From Mangrovimicrobium sediminis (GTDB lineage: Bacteria; Pseudomonadota; Gammaproteobacteria; Pseudomonadales; Halieaceae), in contig NZ_SRLE01000009.1 of assembly GCF_004745945.1 (NCBI RefSeq), positions 310,001 to 374,000 of the forward strand: a stretch of 64,000 nt of DNA, in the 5' to 3' direction. Position numbers and translations under genes: made by a program. The first letter of the stretch is position 1. Every line of letters starts with the position of its first letter. This document shows positions 35,953-43,875 of the stretch, in pieces. The notes under the pieces were generated by a model that saw nothing but the letters and a program-made list of their open reading frames with translations, did not search any database and had not been told where the DNA came from.

Positions 35953-36987
35953 TCAGAAATTCTCCGGCATACGCGCCTTCTCGCGCGCCACTTCACGGCT
36001 GACGATGCGCTTCTCGACAAGGTCGGTCAGGCACTGGTCGAGGGTCTGCATACCCAGGGCGTGACCGGTCTGGATCGCCGAGTACATCTGCGCGACCTTG
36101 TCCTCGCGGATCAGGTTGCGGATGGCGGGGGTGCCGCGCATGATCTCGTGCGCCGCGACCCGGCCGCCGGTGGCGCGCTTCATCAGCGTCTGGGAAATAA
36201 CCGCCTGCAGGGATTCCGAGAGCATGGAACGCACCATGTCCTTCTCCGCGGCGGGGAATACGTCGATCACGCGGTCGATGGTCTTGGCCGCTGAGGTGGT
36301 GTGCAGGGTGCCGAACACCAGGTGGCCGGTTTCCGCCGCGGTCAGCGCCAGGCGGATGGTTTCCAGGTCGCGCATCTCACCCACCAGGATGATGTCCGGG
36401 TCCTCACGCAGCGCGCTGCGCAGGGCCTCGGCGAAACCGTGGGTATCCTTGTGCACCTCGCGCTGGTTGACCAGGCACTTCTTGGATTCGTGCACGAATT
36501 CGATCGGGTCCTCGATAGTGAGGATGTGCTCGTACTTGTTGTCGTTGATGAAGTCGACCATCGCCGCCAGCGTGGTGGACTTGCCCGAGCCGGTGGGGCC
36601 GGTGACCAGCACCAGGCCGCGCGGCATCATGCTGATGTCGCGGAACACCTGGCCCATGCCCAGGTCTTCCATGCTCAGCACTTTCGAGGGAATGGTCCGG
36701 AACACGGCGCCGGCACCGCGGTTCTGGTTGAAGGCGTTGACCCGGAAACGGGCCACGCCCGGCACCTCGAAGGAGAAGTCGGTCTCGAGGAATTCCTCGT
36801 AATCCTTGCGCTGCTTGTCGTTCATGATGTCATAGATCAACTCATGAACTTGCTTGTGTTCCATCGGCGGGAGGTTGATGCGGCGGATGTCGCCATCGAC
36901 ACGGATCATCGGCGGCAGGCCCGCCGACAGGTGGAGGTCGGATGCGCCCTGCTTGGCACTGAAGGCCAGCAGCTCTGTAATGTCCAT
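35953..36987 (-). CDS. pilT: Type IV pilus retraction ATPase PilT
   Basis: A 344-residue protein beginning MDITELLAFSAKQGASDLH with Walker A TGPTGSGKSTTLAAM, ILTIEDPIEFVHESK, GTLHTTSAAKTIDR and the PilT-specific AIRNLIRE motif needed for retraction. It powers pilus retraction in twitching motility. It is divergent from yggS and upstream of pilU. Confidence 0.97.
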   Translation of the reverse strand: MDITELLAFSAKQGASDLHLSAGLPPMIRVDGDIRRINLPPMEHKQVHELIYDIMNDKQRKDYEEFLETDFSFEVPGVARFRVNAFNQNRGAGAVFRTIPSKVLSMEDLGMGQVFRDISMMPRGLVLVTGPTGSGKSTTLAAMVDFINDNKYEHILTIEDPIEFVHESKKCLVNQREVHKDTHGFAEALRSALREDPDIILVGEMRDLETIRLALTAAETGHLVFGTLHTTSAAKTIDRVIDVFPAAEKDMVRSMLSESLQAVISQTLMKRATGGRVAAHEIMRGTPAIRNLIREDKVAQMYSAIQTGHALGMQTLDQCLTDLVEKRIVSREVAREKARMPENF

Positions 36988-37129
36988 AGGTCTCCCCTTT
37001 GGCCCGGCATCCGCCCCCGCGGGGTCCCCAAAACGATGCCCGACAGGCGGCCCGGGCCGCCGTGTTTTTCTGGTTGCGCCGTCCTTCGGCCGGTGGCCGC
37101 GCGGGGGTCGAATCGGCTACCATCGCGCC

Positions 37130-37822
37130 ATGGACAGGCTGTTGCTCAGGGACAATATAACAAAGCTACTGGAGAGCATACGTTTAACTGCCGAAAAGTA
37201 CGATCGGCCTGCCGACGCTGTGACGCTGGTCGCAGTGAGCAAAACCCGCCCTGCAAATGAGCTGCGCGAAGCCTTCGAATGCGGTCTTCGCGAGTTCGGC
37301 GAGAGCTACCTGCAGGAGGCCCTGGAGAAGATCGAGACCCTCGCCGACCTGCCGCTCACCTGGCATTTCATCGGCCCCATCCAGTCCAACAAGACCCGCC
37401 CCATCGCCGTCCACTTCGACTGGGTGCACAGCGTGGAGCGCGAGAAGATTGCCCGGCGGCTGGACGAGCAGCGGCCCCCGGAACTGCCGCCGCTGCAGGT
37501 CTGCCTGCAGGTGAACATCTCCGGCGAGGCGAGCAAGTCCGGCGCCGACCCCGACGCACTGCCGGCCCTGGCCGCCGCGGTGATGCAACTGCCGCGCCTG
37601 CAGTTGCGCGGACTCATGGCCATTCCCGCACGCAGCGCGGACCCGGCGCAGCAGCGCGCGGCGTTCGCCCGGCTGCGCGCGCTGTTCGAGGACCTGCGCG
37701 GCACGCACCCGGAACTGGACACGCTGTCCATGGGCATGTCCGGGGACTACCGCGCGGCCATCGCCGAAGGCGCCACCGTGCTACGCGTGGGCACCGGGAT
37801 CTTCGGCCCGCGCGACGGGTGA
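37130..37822 (+). CDS. yggS: YggS-family pyridoxal-phosphate homeostasis protein
   Basis: A 230-residue alanine-racemase-fold PLP protein. VTLVAVSKTRPANEL contains the PLP lysine (Lys36); FGESYLQEALEK, WHFIGPIQSNK and LSMGMSGDYRAAI are family signatures. YggS binds PLP and affects vitamin B6 and amino-acid balance without known catalysis. Divergent from pilT, as in Pseudomonas, and followed by proC. Confidence 0.95.
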   Translation: MDRLLLRDNITKLLESIRLTAEKYDRPADAVTLVAVSKTRPANELREAFECGLREFGESYLQEALEKIETLADLPLTWHFIGPIQSNKTRPIAVHFDWVHSVEREKIARRLDEQRPPELPPLQVCLQVNISGEASKSGADPDALPALAAAVMQLPRLQLRGLMAIPARSADPAQQRAAFARLRALFEDLRGTHPELDTLSMGMSGDYRAAIAEGATVLRVGTGIFGPRDG

Positions 37823-37874
37823 TATTGGTCCGGTCCAGCGGGTATACTGCCGCATTGTTTTGGCACTGACTTTT

Positions 37875-37899
37875 ATTGCACGCAACTGCTGCGTGCAAT
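37875..37899. repeat. Perfect 10-bp inverted repeat upstream of proC
   Basis: ATTGCACGCA and TGCGTGCAAT around a five-base loop, 20 bases before the proC start and 52 bases after yggS. There is no T tract after it on the plus strand, so it is more likely an operator or leader hairpin than a terminator. Confidence 0.7.
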
Positions 37900-37919
37900 C
37901 TGGGGACAACGAGGACACC

Positions 37920-38741
37920 TTGGACACGCCACTGATCGCCTTTATCGGCGCCGGCAACATGGCCGCGAGCATCGTCGGCGGGCTGCTTGAAAGCGGCTAC
38001 CCGGCCGGTCGGATTCGCGCCGCCGACCCCTTCGAACAGAGCCTTGCGCGCATCGGCGAACTGGGCCCTGTCGCCACTGGCACGGACAACAACGCCGCGG
38101 TCGACGGTGCCGACGTGATCATCCTCGCGGTCAAGCCGCAGATCATGGGCGAGGTCTGCCAGGCTCTCGCCCCGGCACTGGCGGGCAGCGGCGCGCTGGT
38201 TATCTCGATTGCCGCGGGCATCACCATCGACAGCCTGCGCGGCTGGCTCGGACAGGCCACCCCCATCGTGCGCTGCATGCCCAACACCCCTGCGCTGGTC
38301 GGTTGCGGCGCCACCGGCCTGTACGCCACCGACGACGTCAGCGAGCAGCAGCGCGCCCACGCCACACAGATCCTCGAGGCCGTTGGCCTCGTCGAGTGGG
38401 TCGGTGCCGAGATCGACCTGGATGCGGTGATCGCCGTCTCCGGCAGCGGCCCGGCGTACTTCTTCCTGTTCATGGAAGCCATGATCGAGCACGGCGAACG
38501 CCTCGGCCTGGACCGCGACACCGCGACCCGCCTGGCCCAGCAGACGGCACTTGGCGCGGCGCGCATGGCGCTGGAGAACGACGTCGACGTGGTCGAATTG
38601 CGCCGGCGGGTGACCAGCCCCGGCGGCACCACGCAGGCCGCCATAGAAAGTTTCGAGGCCGCGGGTTTGCGGCGCATCGTGCAGGATGCCATGCAGGCGG
38701 CGGTGGACCGCGCCGCCGAGATGGCCCGGGAGATGGGATAG
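37920..38741 (+). CDS. proC: Pyrroline-5-carboxylate reductase
   Basis: A 273-residue enzyme with the NADP loop IAFIGAGNMAASIVGGLL, VKPQ, CMPNTPALVGCGATGLY and VSGSGPAYFFLFMEA; the C-terminal RRRVTSPGGTTQAAIE is the ProC signature. It reduces P5C to proline. I chose the TTG at 37920, five bases after GAGG, because it gives the normal ProC length; a frame start at 37860 would add 20 residues across the inverted repeat. Confidence 0.95.
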   Translation: MDTPLIAFIGAGNMAASIVGGLLESGYPAGRIRAADPFEQSLARIGELGPVATGTDNNAAVDGADVIILAVKPQIMGEVCQALAPALAGSGALVISIAAGITIDSLRGWLGQATPIVRCMPNTPALVGCGATGLYATDDVSEQQRAHATQILEAVGLVEWVGAEIDLDAVIAVSGSGPAYFFLFMEAMIEHGERLGLDRDTATRLAQQTALGAARMALENDVDVVELRRRVTSPGGTTQAAIESFEAAGLRRIVQDAMQAAVDRAAEMAREMG

Positions 38742-38746
38742 ACACC

Positions 38747-39334
38747 ATGGGAGCACTCAACGAAATCGCGATCTACCTGGTGCAGACCGCGCTCAGTCTG
38801 TACCTGGTCGCCATGCTGCTGCGCTTTTTGCTGCAACTGGTACGCGCGGACTTCTACAACCCGGTGAGCCAGTTCCTGGTCAAGATCACCAACCCGCTGG
38901 TACTGCCGTTGCGCCGCGTGCTGCCCGGCTTCGGCGGCATCGACCTGTCCTCGCTGGTGCTCTGCCTGCTGCTGCAGATGCTGATCTTCATCGTCTTGCT
39001 CGGCCTCTACGGGGCGGGTTTCCCCAGCCCCATCGCGCTGCTGGTGTGGGCGCCGATCGGGTTGCTCAGCCTGTTGCTGAATGTCTATTTCATCGCCATC
39101 ATCGCCATGATCATCCTCAGCTGGCTGTCGCCGGGCGGCGGCCATCCGGTGGTCATGCTGCTGTACCAGCTCACCGAGCCGGTGATGTCACCCTTCCGCC
39201 GCCTGCTGCCGCCGATGGGCGGATTCGATTTCTCGCCGATCATGGTATTCATCCTGCTCAACGTGGCGCAGATCATCGTGCGCAACCTCGCCGGCGGCGT
39301 CGGCCTGCACCCGGCCCTGGTGATCGGCCTCTGA
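38747..39334 (+). CDS. yggT: YggT-family membrane protein
   Basis: A 195-residue protein with two YGGT repeats ([21 protein letters not shown] and [15 protein letters not shown]), each carrying paired membrane helices and a conserved [16 protein letters not shown] segment. The family has been linked to osmotic tolerance and membrane protein integration, but its role is not settled. It starts five bases after proC. Confidence 0.92.
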   Translation: MGALNEIAIYLVQTALSLYLVAMLLRFLLQLVRADFYNPVSQFLVKITNPLVLPLRRVLPGFGGIDLSSLVLCLLLQMLIFIVLLGLYGAGFPSPIALLVWAPIGLLSLLLNVYFIAIIAMIILSWLSPGGGHPVVMLLYQLTEPVMSPFRRLLPPMGGFDFSPIMVFILLNVAQIIVRNLAGGVGLHPALVIGL

Positions 39335-39341
39335 GCCACGC

Positions 39342-40493
39342 ATGGTGAGCGCACCCCGCGACAGCCGCTCCGTCGGGCTGGTACAGCCGCAGGTTGCGCA
39401 CTTCGCCGAAGCACTGCCACTGGCCTGCGGCCGCGAGCTGGCGGACTACGAACTGGTCTACGAAACCTACGGCACACTGAACGCGGCGAAGAGCAATGCG
39501 GTGCTGGTCTGCCATGCACTCTCCGGCCACCACCACGCCGCCGGCTACCACAGCGAGGAAGATCGCAAACCCGGCTGGTGGGACGAGTGCATCGGCCCGG
39601 GCAAGCCCATCGACACCGAGCGTTTTTTCGTCGTCAGCCTGAACAACCTCGGCGGCTGCCACGGCTCCACCGGCCCGACCTCGATCAACCCCGCCACCGG
39701 CAAACCCTGGGGTCCGGACTTCCCGCCCCTGCGCGTGCGCGACTGGGTGCACAGCCAGGCGCGGCTGGCGGACTACCTGGGCATCGACTGCTGGGCCGCG
39801 GTGATCGGCGGCAGCCTCGGCGGCATGCAGGCCATGCGCTGGGCGCTGGAATACCCGGAGCGCCTGAAGCACTGCGTGGTGATCGCCGCGGCGATGAAAC
39901 TCAGCGCGCAGAACCTGGCCTTCAACGAGGTGGCGCGGCAGGCGATCCTCTCCGACCCGGCCTTCGACGAGGGGCGCTACCTGGCCAACGACGCGATCCC
40001 CGCCCAGGGACTCGCCCTGGCGCGCATGGTCGGCCACATTACCTATCTGTCGGATAACGCGATGGCGGCCAAATTCGGCCGCGACCTGCGCTCGGGCAAC
40101 TTCAACATTGGCAGCGAGGAAGGTGTGGAATTCCAGGTACAGAGCTACCTGCGCTACCAGGGCAGCCGCTTCTCCGGCAGCTTCGATGCCAACACCTATA
40201 TCCTGATGACCCGCGCCCTGGACTACTTCGACCTCGCCCGGGAGTACGACAACGACCCGGTGCAGGCCTTCGGCCATGCCCGCTGCAGTTTCCTGGTGGT
40301 CTCGTTCTCCACCGACTGGCGCTTCTCGCCGCAGCGCTCACAGGAAATCGTCGACGCGCTGATCGCCGCGGACAAGCCGGTGAGCTATATCGACATCGAG
40401 GCGGACGAAGGCCACGACGCCTTCCTCATGCCTATCCCCGCCTACCTGGCCGCCTTCAGCGCCTACATGCGGCGGGTGGGGGGCGACGCCTGA
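39342..40493 (+). CDS. metX: Homoserine O-acyltransferase MetX
   Basis: A 383-residue alpha/beta-hydrolase-fold enzyme with [12 protein letters not shown], nucleophile [13 protein letters not shown] (Ser near 149), acid in STDWRFSP and His in [10 protein letters not shown]. It activates homoserine for methionine synthesis. In Pseudomonas-type bacteria that pair metX with metW the enzyme is often a succinyltransferase (MetXS), so the acyl donor here could be succinyl-CoA. It overlaps metW by one base. Confidence 0.93.
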   Translation: MVSAPRDSRSVGLVQPQVAHFAEALPLACGRELADYELVYETYGTLNAAKSNAVLVCHALSGHHHAAGYHSEEDRKPGWWDECIGPGKPIDTERFFVVSLNNLGGCHGSTGPTSINPATGKPWGPDFPPLRVRDWVHSQARLADYLGIDCWAAVIGGSLGGMQAMRWALEYPERLKHCVVIAAAMKLSAQNLAFNEVARQAILSDPAFDEGRYLANDAIPAQGLALARMVGHITYLSDNAMAAKFGRDLRSGNFNIGSEEGVEFQVQSYLRYQGSRFSGSFDANTYILMTRALDYFDLAREYDNDPVQAFGHARCSFLVVSFSTDWRFSPQRSQEIVDALIAADKPVSYIDIEADEGHDAFLMPIPAYLAAFSAYMRRVGGDA

Positions 40494-41086
40494 TGCGCCA
40501 GGACCTCACCCACATCGTGCGCTGGATCGCCCCCGGCTCGAGGGTGCTGGACCTCGGCTGCGGTGACGGCGAGTTCCTGCAGCAACTGCGCGAGCGGCTC
40601 GAGGTGCGCGGCACCGGGCTGGAAATTGACGACGGGCGCATCACCACCGCCATGGGCCGTGGCCTGGACATCATCAAGCAGAACATGGACGAGGGCCTGG
40701 GCAACTTCCCGGACCAGAGTTTCGACACCGTGGTGCTCGCCCACGCCCTGCAGGCGGTGCGCCACCCGGACCTGGTCCTCGCCGAGATGCTGCGTATCGG
40801 GCGCGAGTGCATCGTCACCTTCCCCAATTTCGGCCAGTGGCGCTGCCGCCTGCACCTGGGCGTGTTCGGGCGCATGCCGGTGTCGCGGCTGATGCCCTAC
40901 TCCTGGTACGACACGCCCAATATCCACTTCTGTACCGTGCGAGATTTCGAGGTGCTATGCCGCGAGCAGGGCATCCGCATACTGGCCCGCGACATGGTCG
41001 GTGGACCGGGCGGGGAAAACCGCCTGATGGCCCGCTTCTGGCCCAACCTGTTCGCCACCACGGCGATCTACCACATCACCCGGTGA
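40493..41086 (+). CDS. metW: Methionine biosynthesis protein MetW
   Basis: A 197-residue class I methyltransferase-fold protein with VLDLGCGDGEFLQQL and TFPNFGQWRCRLHL, a MetW hallmark. MetW is needed with MetX for homoserine acylation in several Proteobacteria. The ATG overlaps the metX TGA (TGATG). Confidence 0.94.
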   Translation: MRQDLTHIVRWIAPGSRVLDLGCGDGEFLQQLRERLEVRGTGLEIDDGRITTAMGRGLDIIKQNMDEGLGNFPDQSFDTVVLAHALQAVRHPDLVLAEMLRIGRECIVTFPNFGQWRCRLHLGVFGRMPVSRLMPYSWYDTPNIHFCTVRDFEVLCREQGIRILARDMVGGPGGENRLMARFWPNLFATTAIYHITR

Positions 41087-41093
41087 GGTGCCC

Positions 41094-41543
41094 ATGCGCT
41101 ATCTGCTCTGTTCCCTGATTGTTGCCGTCACCGCGCTCGCCGTGCCCGCGTCGGCACAGCAGTCGAAACGCTTCGGCCCCTACGAACTGCACTACGCGGT
41201 AGTCAACACCACCTTCCTCGACCCGCAGGTCGCCGCCGCCTACGGCATCGTGCGCGGCGACGATCGCGCCATCCTCAACCTGGCGCTGCGCGAGCATCTG
41301 CCCGACGGCAGTGACGTGGCGCGCGCCATGCAGCTCAAGGGAAGTAGCTGGGACCTGCTGCAGAAATCCACCGAGCTGGAGTTCCAGGAAGTGAGCGAAC
41401 CGCCGGCGATCTACTACATCGCGCCCTTCGATTTCCTGAACGAGGAATGGCGGCACTTTGAGATTCATTTCCGCGCCGAGAACAGCGACGAGACGCAAAC
41501 CTTCAAATTCAAGCAGCAGGTCTACGAGGAACTGAAAAAATGA
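41094..41543 (+). CDS. DUF4426 exported protein
   Basis: A 149-residue protein with a signal peptide (1-21, ending ASA) and the DUF4426 pattern [20 protein letters not shown] and [19 protein letters not shown]. The family is periplasmic, of unknown function, and regularly sits between metW and rdgB in Pseudomonas relatives. It overlaps rdgB by four bases (ATGA). Confidence 0.88.
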   Translation: MRYLLCSLIVAVTALAVPASAQQSKRFGPYELHYAVVNTTFLDPQVAAAYGIVRGDDRAILNLALREHLPDGSDVARAMQLKGSSWDLLQKSTELEFQEVSEPPAIYYIAPFDFLNEEWRHFEIHFRAENSDETQTFKFKQQVYEELKK

Positions 41544-42145
41544 CAGGCGGCGAGCAGCGCAGCATCGTGCTGGCCAGCGGCAACCAGGGCAAGTTGCGCG
41601 AGCTTGGCCGCATCCTCGCGCCGCTCGGCGTAACCCTGCGGGCACAGTCCGATTTCGACGTGCCGGAGGTCGCAGAAGACGGCCTGAGCTTCGTTGAGAA
41701 CGCGATCATCAAGGCCCGCGCCGCCTGCCAGCACAGCGGACTGCCCGCCATCGCCGACGATTCGGGCCTGGAGGTGGACTACCTCGACGGCGCCCCGGGT
41801 ATTCACTCGGCACGCTATTCCGGCGAGGGAGATGCCGGCAACAACGCAAAACTGCTGCGCGCCCTGGAGGGCCTGCCGGAAGTGCAACGCACCGCGCGCT
41901 TCCAGTGCGTGCTGGTCTACCTGCGCCACGCACAGGACCCCACGCCGCTAATCTGCCAGGGCAGCTGGGAGGGACGCATACTGGAGGCGCCGCGCGGCGA
42001 GCAGGGCTTCGGCTACGACCCGCTGTTTTTCGTGCCAGAGGAAGGTTGCAGTTCAGCGGAGCTCCCTCCGGTAGTGAAAAACCGCATCAGCCATCGCGCG
42101 CGCGCTTCCGCCGCGCTGCTGGAGGCGCTGGGTCAGCGGCGTTGA
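41540..42145 (+). CDS. rdgB: XTP/dITP pyrophosphatase RdgB (HAM1)
   Basis: A 201-residue enzyme with the HAM1 start [39 protein letters not shown] and [12 protein letters not shown], ending [10 protein letters not shown]. It removes non-canonical purine nucleotides (dITP, XTP) from the pool. It begins inside the end of the DUF4426 gene and is two bases from hemW. Confidence 0.95.
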   Translation: MTGGEQRSIVLASGNQGKLRELGRILAPLGVTLRAQSDFDVPEVAEDGLSFVENAIIKARAACQHSGLPAIADDSGLEVDYLDGAPGIHSARYSGEGDAGNNAKLLRALEGLPEVQRTARFQCVLVYLRHAQDPTPLICQGSWEGRILEAPRGEQGFGYDPLFFVPEEGCSSAELPPVVKNRISHRARASAALLEALGQRR

Positions 42146-42147
42146 AG

Positions 42148-43278
42148 ATGCCCGCACCGCCGCTCAGTCTTTACGTGCACCTGCCCTGGTGCGTGCGCAA
42201 GTGTCCCTACTGCGATTTCAACTCCCACGAAGCGCACGGCATACCCGAGCGCGAGTACGTGAACGCCCTGTTGCACGACCTGCGCCGCGATGCGCCCCTG
42301 GCCGGCGGCCGCGAGATTCGCAGCGTGTTCATCGGCGGCGGCACCCCCAGCCTGTTCAGCGCCGAGGGCATCGCCACGCTGCTCGCCGGCCTGCGCCGCG
42401 AGGTGGCTTTCGCCGCGGACGTCGAGATTACGCTGGAGGCCAATCCCGGGAGTGCCGAAGGGGAGAAGTTCCACGGCTTTCGCGCCGCGGGCGTGAATCG
42501 TCTGTCCCTGGGCATACAGAGCTTCGACGCGGAGAAACTGCGGGCCCTGGGCCGGGTCCACGACCCCGACCAGGCGCTGGCCGCCGTCGAGTTCGCCGAG
42601 ACCGCGCGCTTCGACAGTTTCAATATCGACCTCATGCACGGCCTGCCCGGCCAGGACGTGGAGGCCGCACTGGCCGACCTGCGCATGGCGATCCTGTGCG
42701 CACCGGCGCACCTGTCCTGGTACCAGCTGACCATCGAGCCCAATACCGTCTTCCACAACCGCCCGCCACTGCTGCCGGTGGAGGAGGAACTGGCCAACAT
42801 CCAGGACGAGGGGGAAAAGGTGCTCGACTTCGCCGGCTACCGGCAGTACGAGATCTCCGCCTACAGTCGGCGCGGCAAGCAGTGCCGCCACAACCTGAAC
42901 TACTGGCAGTTTGGCGACTACCTGGGTGTAGGCGCCGGCGCCCACGGCAAGGTAACCGATGCCCATGGCGATGTCTGGCGCTACACCAAGACGCGCATGC
43001 CGGCGGACTACATGCGCGCCCAGGACCCGACAGCCCAGCGCCACCAGGTGCCCCGTGACGAACTCGCCGGCGAGTTCATGCTCAATGCGCTGCGCCTGAA
43101 CGCCGGCTTCGCGCTGGCGGACTTCGAGGCGCGTACCTGCCTGTCGCGCGAGGTGCTGGCCCCGGGCATCCAGCGCCAGGTGGACAACGGACTGCTCGAG
43201 TGCGACGGTGACCGGGTGCGCGCCAGCCCCTTGGGGCGGCGCTTCCTGGATTCGGTCATCGCCGAGTTCTTCGACTGA
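42148..43278 (+). CDS. hemW: Radical SAM haem chaperone HemW
   Basis: A 376-residue protein. LPWCVRKCPYCDFNSH carries the CX3CX2C radical-SAM cluster; FIGGGTPSLF and the HemN C-terminal domain follow. The shorter N-terminus and lack of a fourth Cys place it with HemW, a haem-binding chaperone for respiratory proteins, rather than coproporphyrinogen dehydrogenase HemN. ATG 42148 was chosen; the frame upstream lies inside rdgB. Confidence 0.93.
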   Translation: MPAPPLSLYVHLPWCVRKCPYCDFNSHEAHGIPEREYVNALLHDLRRDAPLAGGREIRSVFIGGGTPSLFSAEGIATLLAGLRREVAFAADVEITLEANPGSAEGEKFHGFRAAGVNRLSLGIQSFDAEKLRALGRVHDPDQALAAVEFAETARFDSFNIDLMHGLPGQDVEAALADLRMAILCAPAHLSWYQLTIEPNTVFHNRPPLLPVEEELANIQDEGEKVLDFAGYRQYEISAYSRRGKQCRHNLNYWQFGDYLGVGAGAHGKVTDAHGDVWRYTKTRMPADYMRAQDPTAQRHQVPRDELAGEFMLNALRLNAGFALADFEARTCLSREVLAPGIQRQVDNGLLECDGDRVRASPLGRRFLDSVIAEFFD

Positions 43279-43306
43279 TCCCGCGCAGCGCGAGGGAGCT
43301 GGCCAC

Positions 43307-43762
43307 ATGCACGACTGGCGCAACTACCTGCAAATAGATGACTGGCTGCACACCGCCGGCCAGCCCGACGCCGGGCAACTGGCGACACTCGGCGCGCTGG
43401 GCATCCGCCACGTGATCAACCTCGCCCTGCCCGACTCCGACAACGCGGTAGCCGACGAGGCACGCATCGTCGCCGCGCAGGGTATCGACTACCTGAATAT
43501 CCCGGTGGATTTCGAGAACCCGACCCGCGCGCAGTTTGAGCTGTTCTGCACCTGTCTGGATGCGGTCGCCGGCGAACCGACCCTGGTGCATTGCGCCTAC
43601 AATATGCGGGTTTCCGCGTTCGTCTACCTGTATCGCGTCACCCGGTGCAACCTGGCGCCCGAGGAGGCGCGCCAGGCGCTGCTCCAGCTGTGGGAGCCGT
43701 CCGGGGTGTGGGCCGCGTTTGTCGAATCCTGTCTTGCTGCGTGGGAAGATCCTCCCCGCTAA
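43307..43762 (+). CDS. DUF442-like tyrosine-phosphatase-fold protein
   Basis: A 151-residue protein. IDDWLHTAGQPDAGQLATL and GIRHVINLALPDSDN match the DUF442/dual-specificity-like phosphatase group. The P-loop is VHCAYNMRVSAF, a C-X4-R loop as in DUF442 members rather than the classical C-X5-R. GAGGGAG lies upstream of the ATG. It ends 113 bases before a Ser/Thr kinase gene on the same strand, so it could act on the same phosphoproteins; this is inference. Confidence 0.75.
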   Translation: MHDWRNYLQIDDWLHTAGQPDAGQLATLGALGIRHVINLALPDSDNAVADEARIVAAQGIDYLNIPVDFENPTRAQFELFCTCLDAVAGEPTLVHCAYNMRVSAFVYLYRVTRCNLAPEEARQALLQLWEPSGVWAAFVESCLAAWEDPPR

Positions 43763-43875
43763 CCCTGCGTCTGCGCACAGGAGTGCTATATTTCTCTGGT
43801 TAGGGGGAAAGCACAGCCGCTCTCCGATTCGCTACATACAACGCAGACACCACCAGATCCGGCGGAGCCGCGGAT

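Noticed and set aside
41905-42147. N-terminal extension of hemW into rdgB
   Set aside because: The extension is out-of-frame rdgB sequence, Arg/Gly/Ala-rich and without HemW similarity.
42148-43278. Coproporphyrinogen dehydrogenase HemN
   Set aside because: The cluster region and length fit HemW, and the location after rdgB is the usual hemW site.
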